Assembly: GCA_937872515.1 (NCBI GenBank)
Contig: CALMSX010000033.1
Coordinates: 1-34,567, forward strand
Reading direction: 5' to 3'
Source: an uncultured Bacteroidota bacterium
GTDB taxonomy: Bacteria; Bacteroidota; Bacteroidia; Chitinophagales; Saprospiraceae
Length of the DNA stretch: 34,567 nt
The notes beneath the pieces are model-generated. The model did no database searches, was not told the origin of the DNA, and saw nothing but the letters and a program-made list of their open reading frames with translations. Of this stretch, positions 7,308 through 15,647 are shown piece after piece. Positions within the stretch are counted from its first letter, which is position 1; each line of letters begins with the position of its first letter. Made by a program: the position numbers and the translations under genes.

Positions 7308-10300
7308 ATGAATTGGGAAACTCGTTTGTTGTTGAATAAAAAATACCTGATTGCCCTTCTTTTGATCTTTTTTACTCTTCAAAGTTACGGCCAATCCGAA
7401 AACGTATATACTTATTCTATCACCGAAGGTTTGCCACAATCACAGGTCTTTGCCATTTGCCAGGATAGTTTTGGATATTTATGGGCTGGTACCCAGGGAG
7501 GAGGGGTGGCAAAATTTGATGGCCAAAAATTTGATGTCTTTACAGAACAGCATGGCTTGCCATCCAATTACGTCAATGCCTTGTTGGTTGACCATTCCAA
7601 TACCCTATGGCTGGGTACCACAAAAGGGCTTTGTGCTCTTTCTTTTGATGGCAGCCCCGATCAAGGCTCATCCATCCTTGCTGATAAAGAGATCCTTTGT
7701 TTGGCCGAAATGAATCAAATTATTTATGCCGGTACCAGAGAAGGATTGTTTCAACTCAACAGAAAATTGAAGCGATGGCAGGAAGTGAACCTAAGCACTC
7801 CTAATTCAAGAATTCAGGTCAACGACCTTAAAGTGATTTCAGGCAGACTTTGGATTGCAACCGAAAAAGGCCTGTGGATAAAACAAAATGGTAAGAGCAC
7901 GCTGCTCAAAGTGAAGGGGCTGCCGTACCCCAATATCAACAATGTTTTGTTTGATGAAAACCATTCGGTGTGGTTGTCGGTGTTGGGCTATGGCTTGCTC
8001 AGCCTCGATGAGTTGTCTTTAAAAATCCGCCAAACCCTTACCCACCCCTTATTAACTAAAACCCGATGCCTGTTGATAGAAAGTGCGGATCATCTATGGA
8101 TTGGAACGGAAAACGACGGGGTGTGCAGCTACAATGTGCATACGGGCAGTCTTACTCAGCTTACTGAAGATGCAGGACTTTCTACCAGCAAAATACGTGC
8201 GCTTTTAAAGGATAAATGGGGAAACCTTTGGATGGGTACCTCCGGAGCCGGCTTGTTGAGAAAATCAAACCAGTTATTCAAAAGCTACAACCTGTTCGAC
8301 TTTGAATTTGGCAGTAATCGCGTTTATTCTGTTGCCAATGGTCCTTCAAACAGCATTTATTTCGCAGTAAGTAAAGACAACATCGGCTATTACAAAAACA
8401 ATGTCTTTCGTGTCATTGATATTGACTCTTTGAATATAAATGTAAAGATCAAATCTATTGCCACCGATACTTTATCAAGGCTTTGGATTGGTACAGAAGG
8501 CAAAGGTCTCTATTGTATTGATTCTACTTTTGCCTTGCACTTTAATCAGGCCGGACAGCTGCTTTCAGATGATTATATTACCCACCTTGTTGTCGATGAA
8601 AAAAATCAAATTTGGGTGGCTACTCAGTCTTCAGGTATTTCTGTTTTTAATCTTGTGGGCACCACGTTGGTCAAGATATTACAGGTAGACAGCCGTCAAG
8701 GTCTTTCTGAAAAACACATTACCTGTTTGGCAAGAGACACCTTTTCAAAAAAGACCTGGTTTGTTGGAAGAAACGGGAGCAGTGGGTTTATTACAGATCT
8801 GGGCAAGCTTACCCCTTTCGACGCTACCTCAGGACTCCCTTATAAAACCATTAAGACCCTCGCCCTGAACAAAGCCGGTCGTTGTTGTCTCGCTGTGGAA
8901 GGCCAGGGAGTCTATTGTATGGATGCATCCAACATTTCAGTTCCTTCTTTTATAAAATTGGCTGCTCCTGATAAAAGTTATTCCAGCAATATCTATTCGA
9001 TGTTGTTTGATGCCAACCAAAATCTTTGGCTGGGTTCTGAAAATGGCGTGTATAAGTTAATTTTGGATTCCGTTTCTATGTCGTTAAAAAACGTGACCTG
9101 GTTTGGTCGCGATGATGGCTTTGGGGGCATAGAAAGTTGTCACAACAGCATCTGCACAGACAAGAATAACAATATCTGGTTTGGCACCATGAATGGGCTG
9201 GTACAATACAATCCCGAATTTAAAACCGGCATACAATTACCTCCTATCCTGTTCATCAAAGACGTTTTGCTGTTTAATAAAACAACCCACCAAACTGCGT
9301 TCGCCTCTTGTTTTCAGCCATTGGCCATTCAACTTTCCAAAGAATTGCCGCACAATCAAAACCACTTGAGTTTTACCTTCGATGCGGTTCACCTCAACCA
9401 TCCCAATAAATTGCAATTTCGTTTTAAGTTGGAAGGAAGTTCCGACAAATGGTCTGAATGGAGCAACGAAAAAAGAATCAATTTTTCCGGCATTCCCCCG
9501 GGTCATTATTGTTTTGTGGTACAAGCCACTTTTGACCGTGTACACTTGAGTTCTACAAAACAACTTTGTTTTAATATTGCTACTCCTTATTGGCAAAAAA
9601 CCTGGTTTCGACTGCTTCTTGCCGCAATCGGTTTGTTTGCTATTTTATCCGTTTTCTATTACAGGGAAAAAACGATTAAACAAAAAGCAGAAGCAAAAAA
9701 CAAGGAACTAAAAATACAAAATGAACTGCTTTCTCTGGAGCAAAAATCTCTCCAGCTTCAAATGAATCCTCATTTTATTTTCAACGCACTCAACAGCATT
9801 CAATCGCTGGTTGTAACCGCTCAACCGGATGAAGCGAGACTCCAAATTCAGAACTTTGCCGTTTTGATGAGAAGCATATTGAATAATGCCAGAAAAACAG
9901 AAGTTAGTTTAAATGAAGAAATTGATCTCCTAAAAAAATACCTTACCATGGAGCAGTTCTGTCAGCAAAACAATTTTACTTTCCATTTCACTCTTGATCC
10001 TGATATAGATGCTGATGAAATTTATCTTCCTTCTATGTTGATCCAGCCCTACATTGAAAATGCAGTAATTCATGGTATTTCTCATTTACAGTCCCCGGGC
10101 AAAATTGACATTTCATTTCAAATGAAAAATGCTCAGTTGGTTTGTACCATTGAAGACAATGGTGTAGGTAGAAAAAAAGCGGCAGAATTATCCATCAACC
10201 GCAAAGAGGGCCATGTGTCAGTTGGAATGCAGGTCACCGCTCAAAGATTGAATACCCTGCGTACCGATAGCAATTCTCTTCCTGTCACCGTTATTGATTT

Positions 10301-10370
10301 ATACGATGAAGCCGGCCATGCCTCAGGCACAAAGGTCGTTTTATTGATTCCCGTTAAAACCCATTTTTAA
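7308..10370 (+). CDS. Reg_prop/Y_Y_Y sensor histidine kinase, LytS-like transmitter
   Basis: The 1020-residue sensor starts with a signal peptide (about 1-29, ending QSYGQ). Residues of roughly 30-650 form two-component-regulator propeller repeats, seen as recurring LWAGTQGGGV, LWLGTTKGL, LWIGTENDGV, LWMGTSGAGL and IWFGTMNGL. A Y_Y_Y domain follows (about 690-755; FRFKLEGSSDKWSEWSNEKR). A membrane helix lies at about 765-785 and a short coiled coil leads to a His_kinase (PF06580) motif LQMNPHFIFNALNS with the phosphoacceptor H822. The HATPase part has IENAVIHG and EDNGVGRKKA. There is no receiver domain, unlike the hybrid regulators with the same sensor architecture. The gene lies 40 bases after the HG...SCG gene and its stop is one base from the next ATG. 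It most likely signals to the LytTR regulator directly downstream. The ligand is unknown. Confidence 0.9.
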   Translation: MNWETRLLLNKKYLIALLLIFFTLQSYGQSENVYTYSITEGLPQSQVFAICQDSFGYLWAGTQGGGVAKFDGQKFDVFTEQHGLPSNYVNALLVDHSNTLWLGTTKGLCALSFDGSPDQGSSILADKEILCLAEMNQIIYAGTREGLFQLNRKLKRWQEVNLSTPNSRIQVNDLKVISGRLWIATEKGLWIKQNGKSTLLKVKGLPYPNINNVLFDENHSVWLSVLGYGLLSLDELSLKIRQTLTHPLLTKTRCLLIESADHLWIGTENDGVCSYNVHTGSLTQLTEDAGLSTSKIRALLKDKWGNLWMGTSGAGLLRKSNQLFKSYNLFDFEFGSNRVYSVANGPSNSIYFAVSKDNIGYYKNNVFRVIDIDSLNINVKIKSIATDTLSRLWIGTEGKGLYCIDSTFALHFNQAGQLLSDDYITHLVVDEKNQIWVATQSSGISVFNLVGTTLVKILQVDSRQGLSEKHITCLARDTFSKKTWFVGRNGSSGFITDLGKLTPFDATSGLPYKTIKTLALNKAGRCCLAVEGQGVYCMDASNISVPSFIKLAAPDKSYSSNIYSMLFDANQNLWLGSENGVYKLILDSVSMSLKNVTWFGRDDGFGGIESCHNSICTDKNNNIWFGTMNGLVQYNPEFKTGIQLPPILFIKDVLLFNKTTHQTAFASCFQPLAIQLSKELPHNQNHLSFTFDAVHLNHPNKLQFRFKLEGSSDKWSEWSNEKRINFSGIPPGHYCFVVQATFDRVHLSSTKQLCFNIATPYWQKTWFRLLLAAIGLFAILSVFYYREKTIKQKAEAKNKELKIQNELLSLEQKSLQLQMNPHFIFNALNSIQSLVVTAQPDEARLQIQNFAVLMRSILNNARKTEVSLNEEIDLLKKYLTMEQFCQQNNFTFHFTLDPDIDADEIYLPSMLIQPYIENAVIHGISHLQSPGKIDISFQMKNAQLVCTIEDNGVGRKKAAELSINRKEGHVSVGMQVTAQRLNTLRTDSNSLPVTVIDLYDEAGHASGTKVVLLIPVKTHF

Positions 10371-10371
10371 G

Positions 10372-11133
10372 ATGAAACCAAACAAAATCCTTACTGCCAT
10401 TATTGTAGAAGATATGCCGGAGGCAATGCAGTTGTTGCAGGCAGATTTGGATCGATATTGCCCTGATGTGACCGTTGTTGGCACTGCCGGCAGTGTGGTT
10501 GGTGCTGCAAAAGTAATCAGACAACAAACTCCTGACATTCTTTTTCTGGACATTGCCTTAAGCGACGGTACGGGATTTGATTTATTAGAAATACTTCCCG
10601 AACTTTCTTCCAATGTAATTTTTATCACTGCCTATGAAGAGCACGCCTTAAGGGCTTTTCGGTATTCGGCTACAGACTACCTGCTCAAACCAATCGATTC
10701 CAATATGTTGAAAAGTGCTGTCGATAAGGTTAAACACGCCCGTTTTAATTCATTGCCCGCCCTTGACTTACTTCGTGAATCAATTAAAAATCCCGGCAAG
10801 ACCCCAAACAGAATTTCATTGTGCACCTTGGATAAAATTACCGTAGTCGCCATCAACGACATTGTAAGGTGCGAATCTGAAGGCAACAATACCTGGTTCT
10901 TTATGAATACCGGTGAACGATACTTCGTAACAAAGACCTTAAAACATTTTGATGATCTTTTAATTGACCACGAATTTTTAAGAGTGCATCAATCTCATCT
11001 GGTAAACTTTACTTTTATCAGTGAATTCTCGAAAAAAGACGGTGGCTTTCTCCGTTTGAAAAATGGCCATGAGGTCCCTGTATCCGTTCGCAAAAAACCT
11101 GAGATTGTTCAGATGTTGGAAAAAATGGGCTAA
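10372..11133 (+). CDS. LytTR-family response regulator
   Basis: The 253-residue protein has a receiver domain (about 8-125) with acidic pair E13/D14, phosphoacceptor D60 in ILFLDIAL, FITAYEEHA and the DYLLKPI lysine. A LytTR DNA-binding domain follows at about 150-250 (ISLCTLDKITVVAINDIVRC, YFVTKTLKHFDDLL, FLRVHQSHLVN). It is one base downstream of the sensor kinase gene and is its cognate output. LytTR proteins bind paired direct repeats about 21 bp apart. A repeat of that geometry is present at 1901-1931, but no clear copy occurs directly upstream of the operon. It is the last gene of the unit; repeat copy B follows. Confidence 0.92.
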   Translation: MKPNKILTAIIVEDMPEAMQLLQADLDRYCPDVTVVGTAGSVVGAAKVIRQQTPDILFLDIALSDGTGFDLLEILPELSSNVIFITAYEEHALRAFRYSATDYLLKPIDSNMLKSAVDKVKHARFNSLPALDLLRESIKNPGKTPNRISLCTLDKITVVAINDIVRCESEGNNTWFFMNTGERYFVTKTLKHFDDLLIDHEFLRVHQSHLVNFTFISEFSKKDGGFLRLKNGHEVPVSVRKKPEIVQMLEKMG

Positions 11134-11162
11134 TAATTATTTGTTTTACTCCTTATCCCTAT

Positions 11163-11254
11163 GGAGGCGTGATAAATCGCAACCCTACGGTCTGCCATTA
11201 AACATTTTTAACATTAAAAAGTATCCCTACATGCCTAAAGGTATGTAATAATAC
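11163..11254. repeat. REP-like double-hairpin element, copy B (degenerate)
   Basis: This copy has the same layout and orientation as copy A. A degenerate hairpin 11163-11188 (GGCGTGATAAATCGC then ACCCTAC) is followed by a 35-nt linker. Then TCCCTACATGCC (11224-11235, identical to 4060-4071), six different bases and TATGTA at the same distance as in copy A. ATAATAC follows, whereas copy A has seven extra bases (GGGACGA) before it. It lies just after the LytTR regulator, so the two copies bracket the four-gene operon. Confidence 0.55.
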
Positions 11255-11344
11255 TTTTACCATTTGAACATTCTTCTAAATATAAACAGGCTTTGAGGGG
11301 GAGGGCGAAATATGTTAAAGGCAGCGGCGAAAAATTTTGATTTC

Positions 11345-11425
11345 ACCGGCGCAAAATATTGCGCCGCCGCGGCGGGGATTTCTGAAGATAAAAAATGCCA
11401 TAAGCATTTTTTATCTTTAGAAATC
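11345..11425. repeat. Clustered hairpins overlapping the 3' end of the pseudouridine synthase gene
   Basis: Three structures follow each other. GGCGCAA/TTGCGCC with loop AATA lies at 11348-11365. The perfect 12-bp palindrome CCGCCGCGGCGG covers 11364-11375. A hairpin with 21-bp arms (11377-11397 and 11405-11425, one mismatch, 7-nt loop) comes last. The right arm contains the TAA stop of the minus-strand gene (11417-11419). The long AT-rich hairpin could act as a transcription terminator or 3' RNA stabiliser for that gene; no long T-run follows it. Confidence 0.6.
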
Positions 11426-13087
11426 TTCCTTCCCCCATACCTTTACCCTCTCACCTGTTGCGGGGTGCTCAAACTCCAGGCCGATGGCCTGTAAATACAA
11501 ACGATCTGCGGGACTGCCATACAAATCGTCTCCTACGATTGGACAGGCCAGACCCTGGTGGTGGGCGGCGTGTACCCGCAACTGATGGGTCCTGCCTGTC
11601 ATGGGGAAAAAATGGATGCGTGTTTTTCCATTGGTATATCCGATTACTTTATACAGGCTTACGGCCGGTTTGCCGTGCTCATAACATACGAGTTGGCGGG
11701 GCCGGTCATCGAGGTCCACACGCAAGGGCAGATCAATGGTGCCCGTGCTTTCTTTTACTTCTCCATCCAACAGGGCCAGGTAGGTCTTGCGGATGTTGTG
11801 GTGCAAAAACTGCTGTTGCAAATGGTGGTAGGCCTGCCAGGTTTTGGTGATGACCATCAGTCCGCTGGTATCCATGTCCAGTCGGTGTACCATCATGGGG
11901 CCCTCTGCTTCTGGCCATCGAATTTTGACCTGGGCACTGACCGAGTCCCAGTCACCTTTGCCTGGCACTGATAATAGGCCATGGGGCTTTGAAATGATGG
12001 CCAGGTGTTCGTCTTCCCGTATCACGGTGATGGCAGGTCCCCGGGGTTGTTTTCTGGGGGCGACATTTAATCCCTGCAACATGTGTCCCAAAATGGGTTC
12101 GCACTTGCTTTTGCATGCGGGGTAAAACCTACCATGGTGCCTCACTTCTGAAGGGATGGTTTTGCCCCACCAAAACTCACCCATGGCCAGGACCTGGTAG
12201 CCGTGGAGATAGGCATACTGCAATAGCTTGGGCGCCGCACATTCGCCTGCTCCGGATGGAGGTGTATTGTTTTCAGACACATCAAAAAGTTGACCCAAAC
12301 TTTTGACCTCACCCCTTGCATTGAGAAAGGTATAGTGCTCAAATAATTTTTGCTGCAGTTGTGCCGAACGTTGCCTTCTCTCTTCTTTTAATAAAAAGAT
12401 CGGTCCTTCTTTTTCGCGAAGTTTGTTTTCTGCCAACTCAACTTCCTTTTTCCAAAACCGATTGGCATCTTTCCACTCATAGTGATGACGGGCACTTTCG
12501 TTGTCGAGGGCTGTTAGTCTGGCCCGGGCATCCTCCTCCTCTTTATGTTGGAGCCTGCTCCTTTCTTCATTTCTAGCTGCCTTGGCTGTCTTGTGGGCCA
12601 ATTTTAATGATGCCAATGTTTCAGCAGCTGCTTGTCTGCAAGAATCTAGTATGGCCAAAGCCTCCAGATACCCGGCCTCTTTTTCCATGGCTATAACCCG
12701 ATGGTTGATGGCTGTGATGGCTTCTTCTTCTTTTCGATAAAAACCCTCCTCATCCAGAATGTCAAAAACGGGAGGCACATAGCCATAATGTTGGTTGCCA
12801 TCATCCAGTCTGCCGGAATAAGCGGCCAGATAACCCAAGCTGCCTTGCTGATCTCGCACCACCAATACACCCATCATCTTGCCAAGTCCGGTATCTCCGC
12901 CTTCCCGGCCAAAGTCGTGGTCCAGTTCTGTCGATATTTTTTGCTGTAAATCCTGGGCCGCCTGCAGCACCCAGGGATGGGCTTCGTAGTCAAAGGGTTG
13001 GGTAAAAACATCCGGCGCTTCGCCAGACACTCCTTGTAATTCCCTGAAATAGGGTAACAACTTGTTTTTACCTTTTATTCTGCCCAT
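11417..13087 (-). CDS. RluA-family RNA pseudouridine synthase with long N-terminal extension
   Basis: The 556-residue protein has its catalytic domain at about residues 345-556. ITVIREDEHLAIISKPHGLL is the RluA entry strand. MMVHRLDMDTSGLMV holds the catalytic Asp (D404) in HRLD, and RKTYLALLDG and GRTHQLRVHAAH complete the core. The first about 340 residues include a charged coiled coil (about 155-260, AARNEERSRLQHKEEEDARA) and a Cys-containing segment (FYPACKSKCEPILGHMLQGL). The size and layout match the longer RluA-like synthases found in several phyla; the RNA site is unknown. A perfect -7 box (13095-13102) lies seven bases before the ATG, suggesting a leaderless transcript. The stop lies within a long hairpin. 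Enzyme class is certain; the subfamily is not. Confidence 0.9.
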   Translation of the reverse strand: MGRIKGKNKLLPYFRELQGVSGEAPDVFTQPFDYEAHPWVLQAAQDLQQKISTELDHDFGREGGDTGLGKMMGVLVVRDQQGSLGYLAAYSGRLDDGNQHYGYVPPVFDILDEEGFYRKEEEAITAINHRVIAMEKEAGYLEALAILDSCRQAAAETLASLKLAHKTAKAARNEERSRLQHKEEEDARARLTALDNESARHHYEWKDANRFWKKEVELAENKLREKEGPIFLLKEERRQRSAQLQQKLFEHYTFLNARGEVKSLGQLFDVSENNTPPSGAGECAAPKLLQYAYLHGYQVLAMGEFWWGKTIPSEVRHHGRFYPACKSKCEPILGHMLQGLNVAPRKQPRGPAITVIREDEHLAIISKPHGLLSVPGKGDWDSVSAQVKIRWPEAEGPMMVHRLDMDTSGLMVITKTWQAYHHLQQQFLHHNIRKTYLALLDGEVKESTGTIDLPLRVDLDDRPRQLVCYEHGKPAVSLYKVIGYTNGKTRIHFFPMTGRTHQLRVHAAHHQGLACPIVGDDLYGSPADRLYLQAIGLEFEHPATGERVKVWGKEDF

Positions 13088-13094
13088 GTCATCA

Positions 13095-13102
13095 CAAAGA
13101 TA
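13095..13102 (-). promoter_or_regulatory. -7 box of the pseudouridine synthase gene
   Basis: The minus strand reads TATCTTTG, a perfect TAnnTTTG, only seven bases from the ATG at 13087. No TTTG or TTG is seen at the expected -33 distance. Confidence 0.4.
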
Positions 13103-13142
13103 GAAGGACGTGCCTTTTTATGGCATATAAAAATTGTGCTGG

Positions 13143-13165
13143 GGCCACTTTTATCAATTGTGGCC
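13143..13165. repeat. Small inverted repeat GGCCAC/GTGGCC
   Basis: Six-base arms 13143-13148 and 13160-13165 enclose an 11-nt loop. T-rich sequence follows on the plus strand. The arms share GGCCAC with the terminator at 13270-13292. No plus-strand gene ends here, so a role is unclear. Confidence 0.3.
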
Positions 13166-13264
13166 AAATTTTGTTTGTTTTGGCTGTCAAAAAAACCGGT
13201 AATGCCAATAAATATTTGGAGAAATAAGCAATTTTATGTAAAATAAAATTTGGTGGGCCCAAAC

Positions 13265-13292
13265 AAAAAAGGCCACTGTTGTGCAGTGGCCT
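13265..13292 (-). terminator. Rho-independent terminator after the TlpA-like gene
   Basis: Perfect nine-base arms AGGCCACTG (13270-13278) and CAGTGGCCT (13284-13292) enclose a five-base loop. On the minus strand the stem is followed by six T residues (13270-13265), and it starts 22 bases after the TlpA-like stop at 13315. Confidence 0.8.
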
Positions 13293-13314
13293 CTTTATCT
13301 TTATTTGAAAACTA

Positions 13315-13803
13315 TTATTTTTTCAGCTCTTTCAGCTTTTCTTCAAGTTCAAACTCGTCACCGGCATTGTAGCCGCTGTGGGTATAAACGATGTTTCCTT
13401 CACCGTCCAGTAAAAAGGTTTCCGGTACGGTTTGGAAGCCCAGGTTTTGCTGTAACTCCTGCTTGGTATCTGCCAGCACGGTAAAGGGCCACGACTTGGA
13501 TGTCACAATGCCCGGAACTTTGGCCAGACCCCTGCTGTCGTCAATGGTGATGGCCAGGAGCTCTACCTTGTAATTGGCCTGCCATTCCGGGAAAATTTCG
13601 GTCATGGCATCAAGCTCTCTCTTGCAGGGGGAGCACCATGATGCCCAGAAACTAACAATCACCGGATTGCCCTTGCCAATGTAGTCCTGTACATTAACGG
13701 TCTTTCCATCCAGGGTTTTCAGGCTGGCAGCTGGAAATTTTTTGTCTCCTGTAAAGGCTGTCAGCATCGTGAAAGCCATTAGGGTAAAAAGCGCAGTTTT
13801 CAT
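13315..13803 (-). CDS. TlpA-like thioredoxin-fold protein, exported
   Basis: The 162-residue protein has a signal peptide (MKTALFTLMAFTMLTAFTGD). A redoxin/TlpA domain follows with LDGKTVNVQDYIGKGNPVIV, then the active-site WASWCSPCKREL (C57, C60), the AITIDDSRG strand, and the cis-Pro region (GFQTVPETFLLDGEGNIVY). It is likely a periplasmic thiol reductant or oxidoreductase for exported cysteine proteins. It is divergent from the DUF6029 and Omp28-like genes, and these three families are often neighbours in Bacteroidota genomes. The Omp28-like partner also carries a CPNC motif. A clear terminator follows. Confidence 0.9.
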   Translation of the reverse strand: MKTALFTLMAFTMLTAFTGDKKFPAASLKTLDGKTVNVQDYIGKGNPVIVSFWASWCSPCKRELDAMTEIFPEWQANYKVELLAITIDDSRGLAKVPGIVTSKSWPFTVLADTKQELQQNLGFQTVPETFLLDGEGNIVYTHSGYNAGDEFELEEKLKELKK

Positions 13804-13946
13804 GTTTACTTAAGTTGTTGTTGAATTGGATAACGAATGTAAGACGATTCTTATGTAGTGAGGTTACCCCAGCCTGTTTTTTTAAATAATTTTTAAGCTT
13901 TTGTCCCCCACTTACCTTAGAACGCCATTTACCGCTCATAGTCCCC

Positions 13947-13973
13947 TTGTTTGATGGAAAATTTTTACTTTTA
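13947..13973 (+). promoter_or_regulatory. Possible promoter of the DUF6029/Omp28 operon
   Basis: TTG at 13947-13949, a 16-base spacer, then TACTTTTA (13966-13973), which matches seven of eight positions of TAnnTTTG. The ATG follows 20 bases later. Confidence 0.4.
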
Positions 13974-13993
13974 CACCAATTTAACAACAATCT

Positions 13994-15637
13994 ATGCTGC
14001 GTCAATTTGTTTTGCCCTTATTATTTTTTATTCCCCTTATAGTAAGTGCCCAGCAAGGTGCTGTCATCAGTGGTGCCTTGCAGGTAAACGCCAATGTTTT
14101 CCTCAAGGATTCTGCCATCAATGCCTACCTCCAGCCCCAATACCAACATCAGTTTTTTGGGGGTGAAAGCTGGCTCAACCTCAATTACAGCTACCAGGGA
14201 TTTACAGCAGGCCTGAGATACGATATGTTTCTCAACTCTAACCTCAGAGACCCCAATGCTTCTTACACCAATCAGGGCGTGGGACGTTGGTTTGTGAAAA
14301 AAACCTTCGATAAGTTCACCGCTGAGGTGGGCTACCTCTACGACCAGGTGGGCAGCGGCATCATCTACCGGGCTTATGAACAGCGTCCGCTCTTTATAGA
14401 CAACTCTTTACTGGGCGCCAGCCTTAAGTACCAGTTCAGCGACGCCCTTACGGTGAGGGCTTTTGGAGGCCAGCAAAAAAATGCCTTCGACATTTATACC
14501 GGCAGTGTAAAAGGCGTGGTCGCCGATGGCTTTTTTAGCTTTGGCAGTGAAGAAAATGCCATAAACCTTATTCCGGGTATTGGCTTTATCCACAAAACGA
14601 TTTCTGAAGAAACCATGGAGAAGGTAGTCAACGGTGTGAAAACCTACCTCGATGTTGACCGCTTTAAGCCCAAGTACAACTCTTATGCTGCTACCTTCTA
14701 CAATACCCTTAATTACAAGGGCTTCAACTGGTGTGTTGAAGCCGCCATTAAGTCGGATGATGTTTTTTTTAATCCCCGTGCTGAAAAGCAGGAGTTTGGT
14801 GGTGGTACCACCTTCGGAAAACTGGAGTTTAAACCAGGCAGTGTCTATTACACCAGCCTCAGCTATTCCGCTGGTAAGCTGGGCATCACCCTGGAAGCCA
14901 AAAGAACCAAAAACTTCAACTTCAGAATCGACCCCAATCTGCGTTTGTTGCGCGGGCTGATTTCTTACATCCCACCCATGAACAGGCAAAACACCTATCG
15001 CCTCACCGCCCGTTACAGTCCTGCCACTCAAGACATCAGTGAACAGGCTTATCAGGCCGATGTGCGGTATAAGTTTACGGATAAATGGAGCACCCTGGTC
15101 AACTTCTCCCACATCAATACCCTGGAAGGTGAAAAGTTGTTCCGCGAATTTTTGACAGAAGTTACCTATAAAGCCAACACCAAAATGCAGATCACCGGAG
15201 GTTTGCAATTGCTTAATTACAACCAGGAAATCTACGAACAAAAACCCGATGTTCCCATTGTTGAAACGGTAACCCCTTACGTTGATGTCTTGTACAAATT
15301 CACCCGCAAAAAATCATTGCGCACAGAGGTACAGTACATGAAAACGGATCAGGACTACGGCTCCTGGCTATTTGGACTGGCCGAATTCGGCATGGCTCCC
15401 AACTGGATTTTTGAAGTTTCTGGCATGTACAACATCGTTCCTAAAAAAATACTGGGCAACGATACAGAGCCCAAAAAAGTATTGTACCCATCTCTTGGTG
15501 CTGTGTACATCAAAGGATCCAACCGCTACCAGCTTAGATACGTCAAACAAGTAGAAGGGGTTGTGTGCAGTGGCGGTATTTGCCGTCTGGAACCCGCCTT
15601 TAGTGGGGTTCGATTTTCTTTAAATTCAACTTTTTAA
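13994..15637 (+). CDS. DUF6029 family outer-membrane-like protein
   Basis: The 547-residue protein has a signal peptide ending near VSAQQG. The body is a long series of amphipathic beta strands with frequent Tyr, Gly and Asn (GESWLNLNYSYQGFTAGLRY, YRLTARYSPATQDIS, NRYQLRYVKQVEGVVC) and ends in the aromatic RFSLNSTF, as expected for an outer-membrane beta barrel. Length and pattern match DUF6029, a Bacteroidota family of unknown function. It lies ten bases upstream of the Omp28-like gene and is probably co-transcribed with it. The CSGGIC pair near the C-terminus could be a target of the thioredoxin-fold neighbours, which is speculation. Confidence 0.8.
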   Translation: MLRQFVLPLLFFIPLIVSAQQGAVISGALQVNANVFLKDSAINAYLQPQYQHQFFGGESWLNLNYSYQGFTAGLRYDMFLNSNLRDPNASYTNQGVGRWFVKKTFDKFTAEVGYLYDQVGSGIIYRAYEQRPLFIDNSLLGASLKYQFSDALTVRAFGGQQKNAFDIYTGSVKGVVADGFFSFGSEENAINLIPGIGFIHKTISEETMEKVVNGVKTYLDVDRFKPKYNSYAATFYNTLNYKGFNWCVEAAIKSDDVFFNPRAEKQEFGGGTTFGKLEFKPGSVYYTSLSYSAGKLGITLEAKRTKNFNFRIDPNLRLLRGLISYIPPMNRQNTYRLTARYSPATQDISEQAYQADVRYKFTDKWSTLVNFSHINTLEGEKLFREFLTEVTYKANTKMQITGGLQLLNYNQEIYEQKPDVPIVETVTPYVDVLYKFTRKKSLRTEVQYMKTDQDYGSWLFGLAEFGMAPNWIFEVSGMYNIVPKKILGNDTEPKKVLYPSLGAVYIKGSNRYQLRYVKQVEGVVCSGGICRLEPAFSGVRFSLNSTF

Positions 15638-15647
15638 TTCTTTTTAT

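Noticed and set aside
11458..12949. Several plus-strand frames opposite the pseudouridine synthase
   Set aside because: They are short, overlap each other and mirror the GC-rich coding strand.
14408..15241. Long minus-strand open frame (277 codons) opposite DUF6029
   Set aside because: No start context, no recognisable domain, fully inside a well-supported gene.
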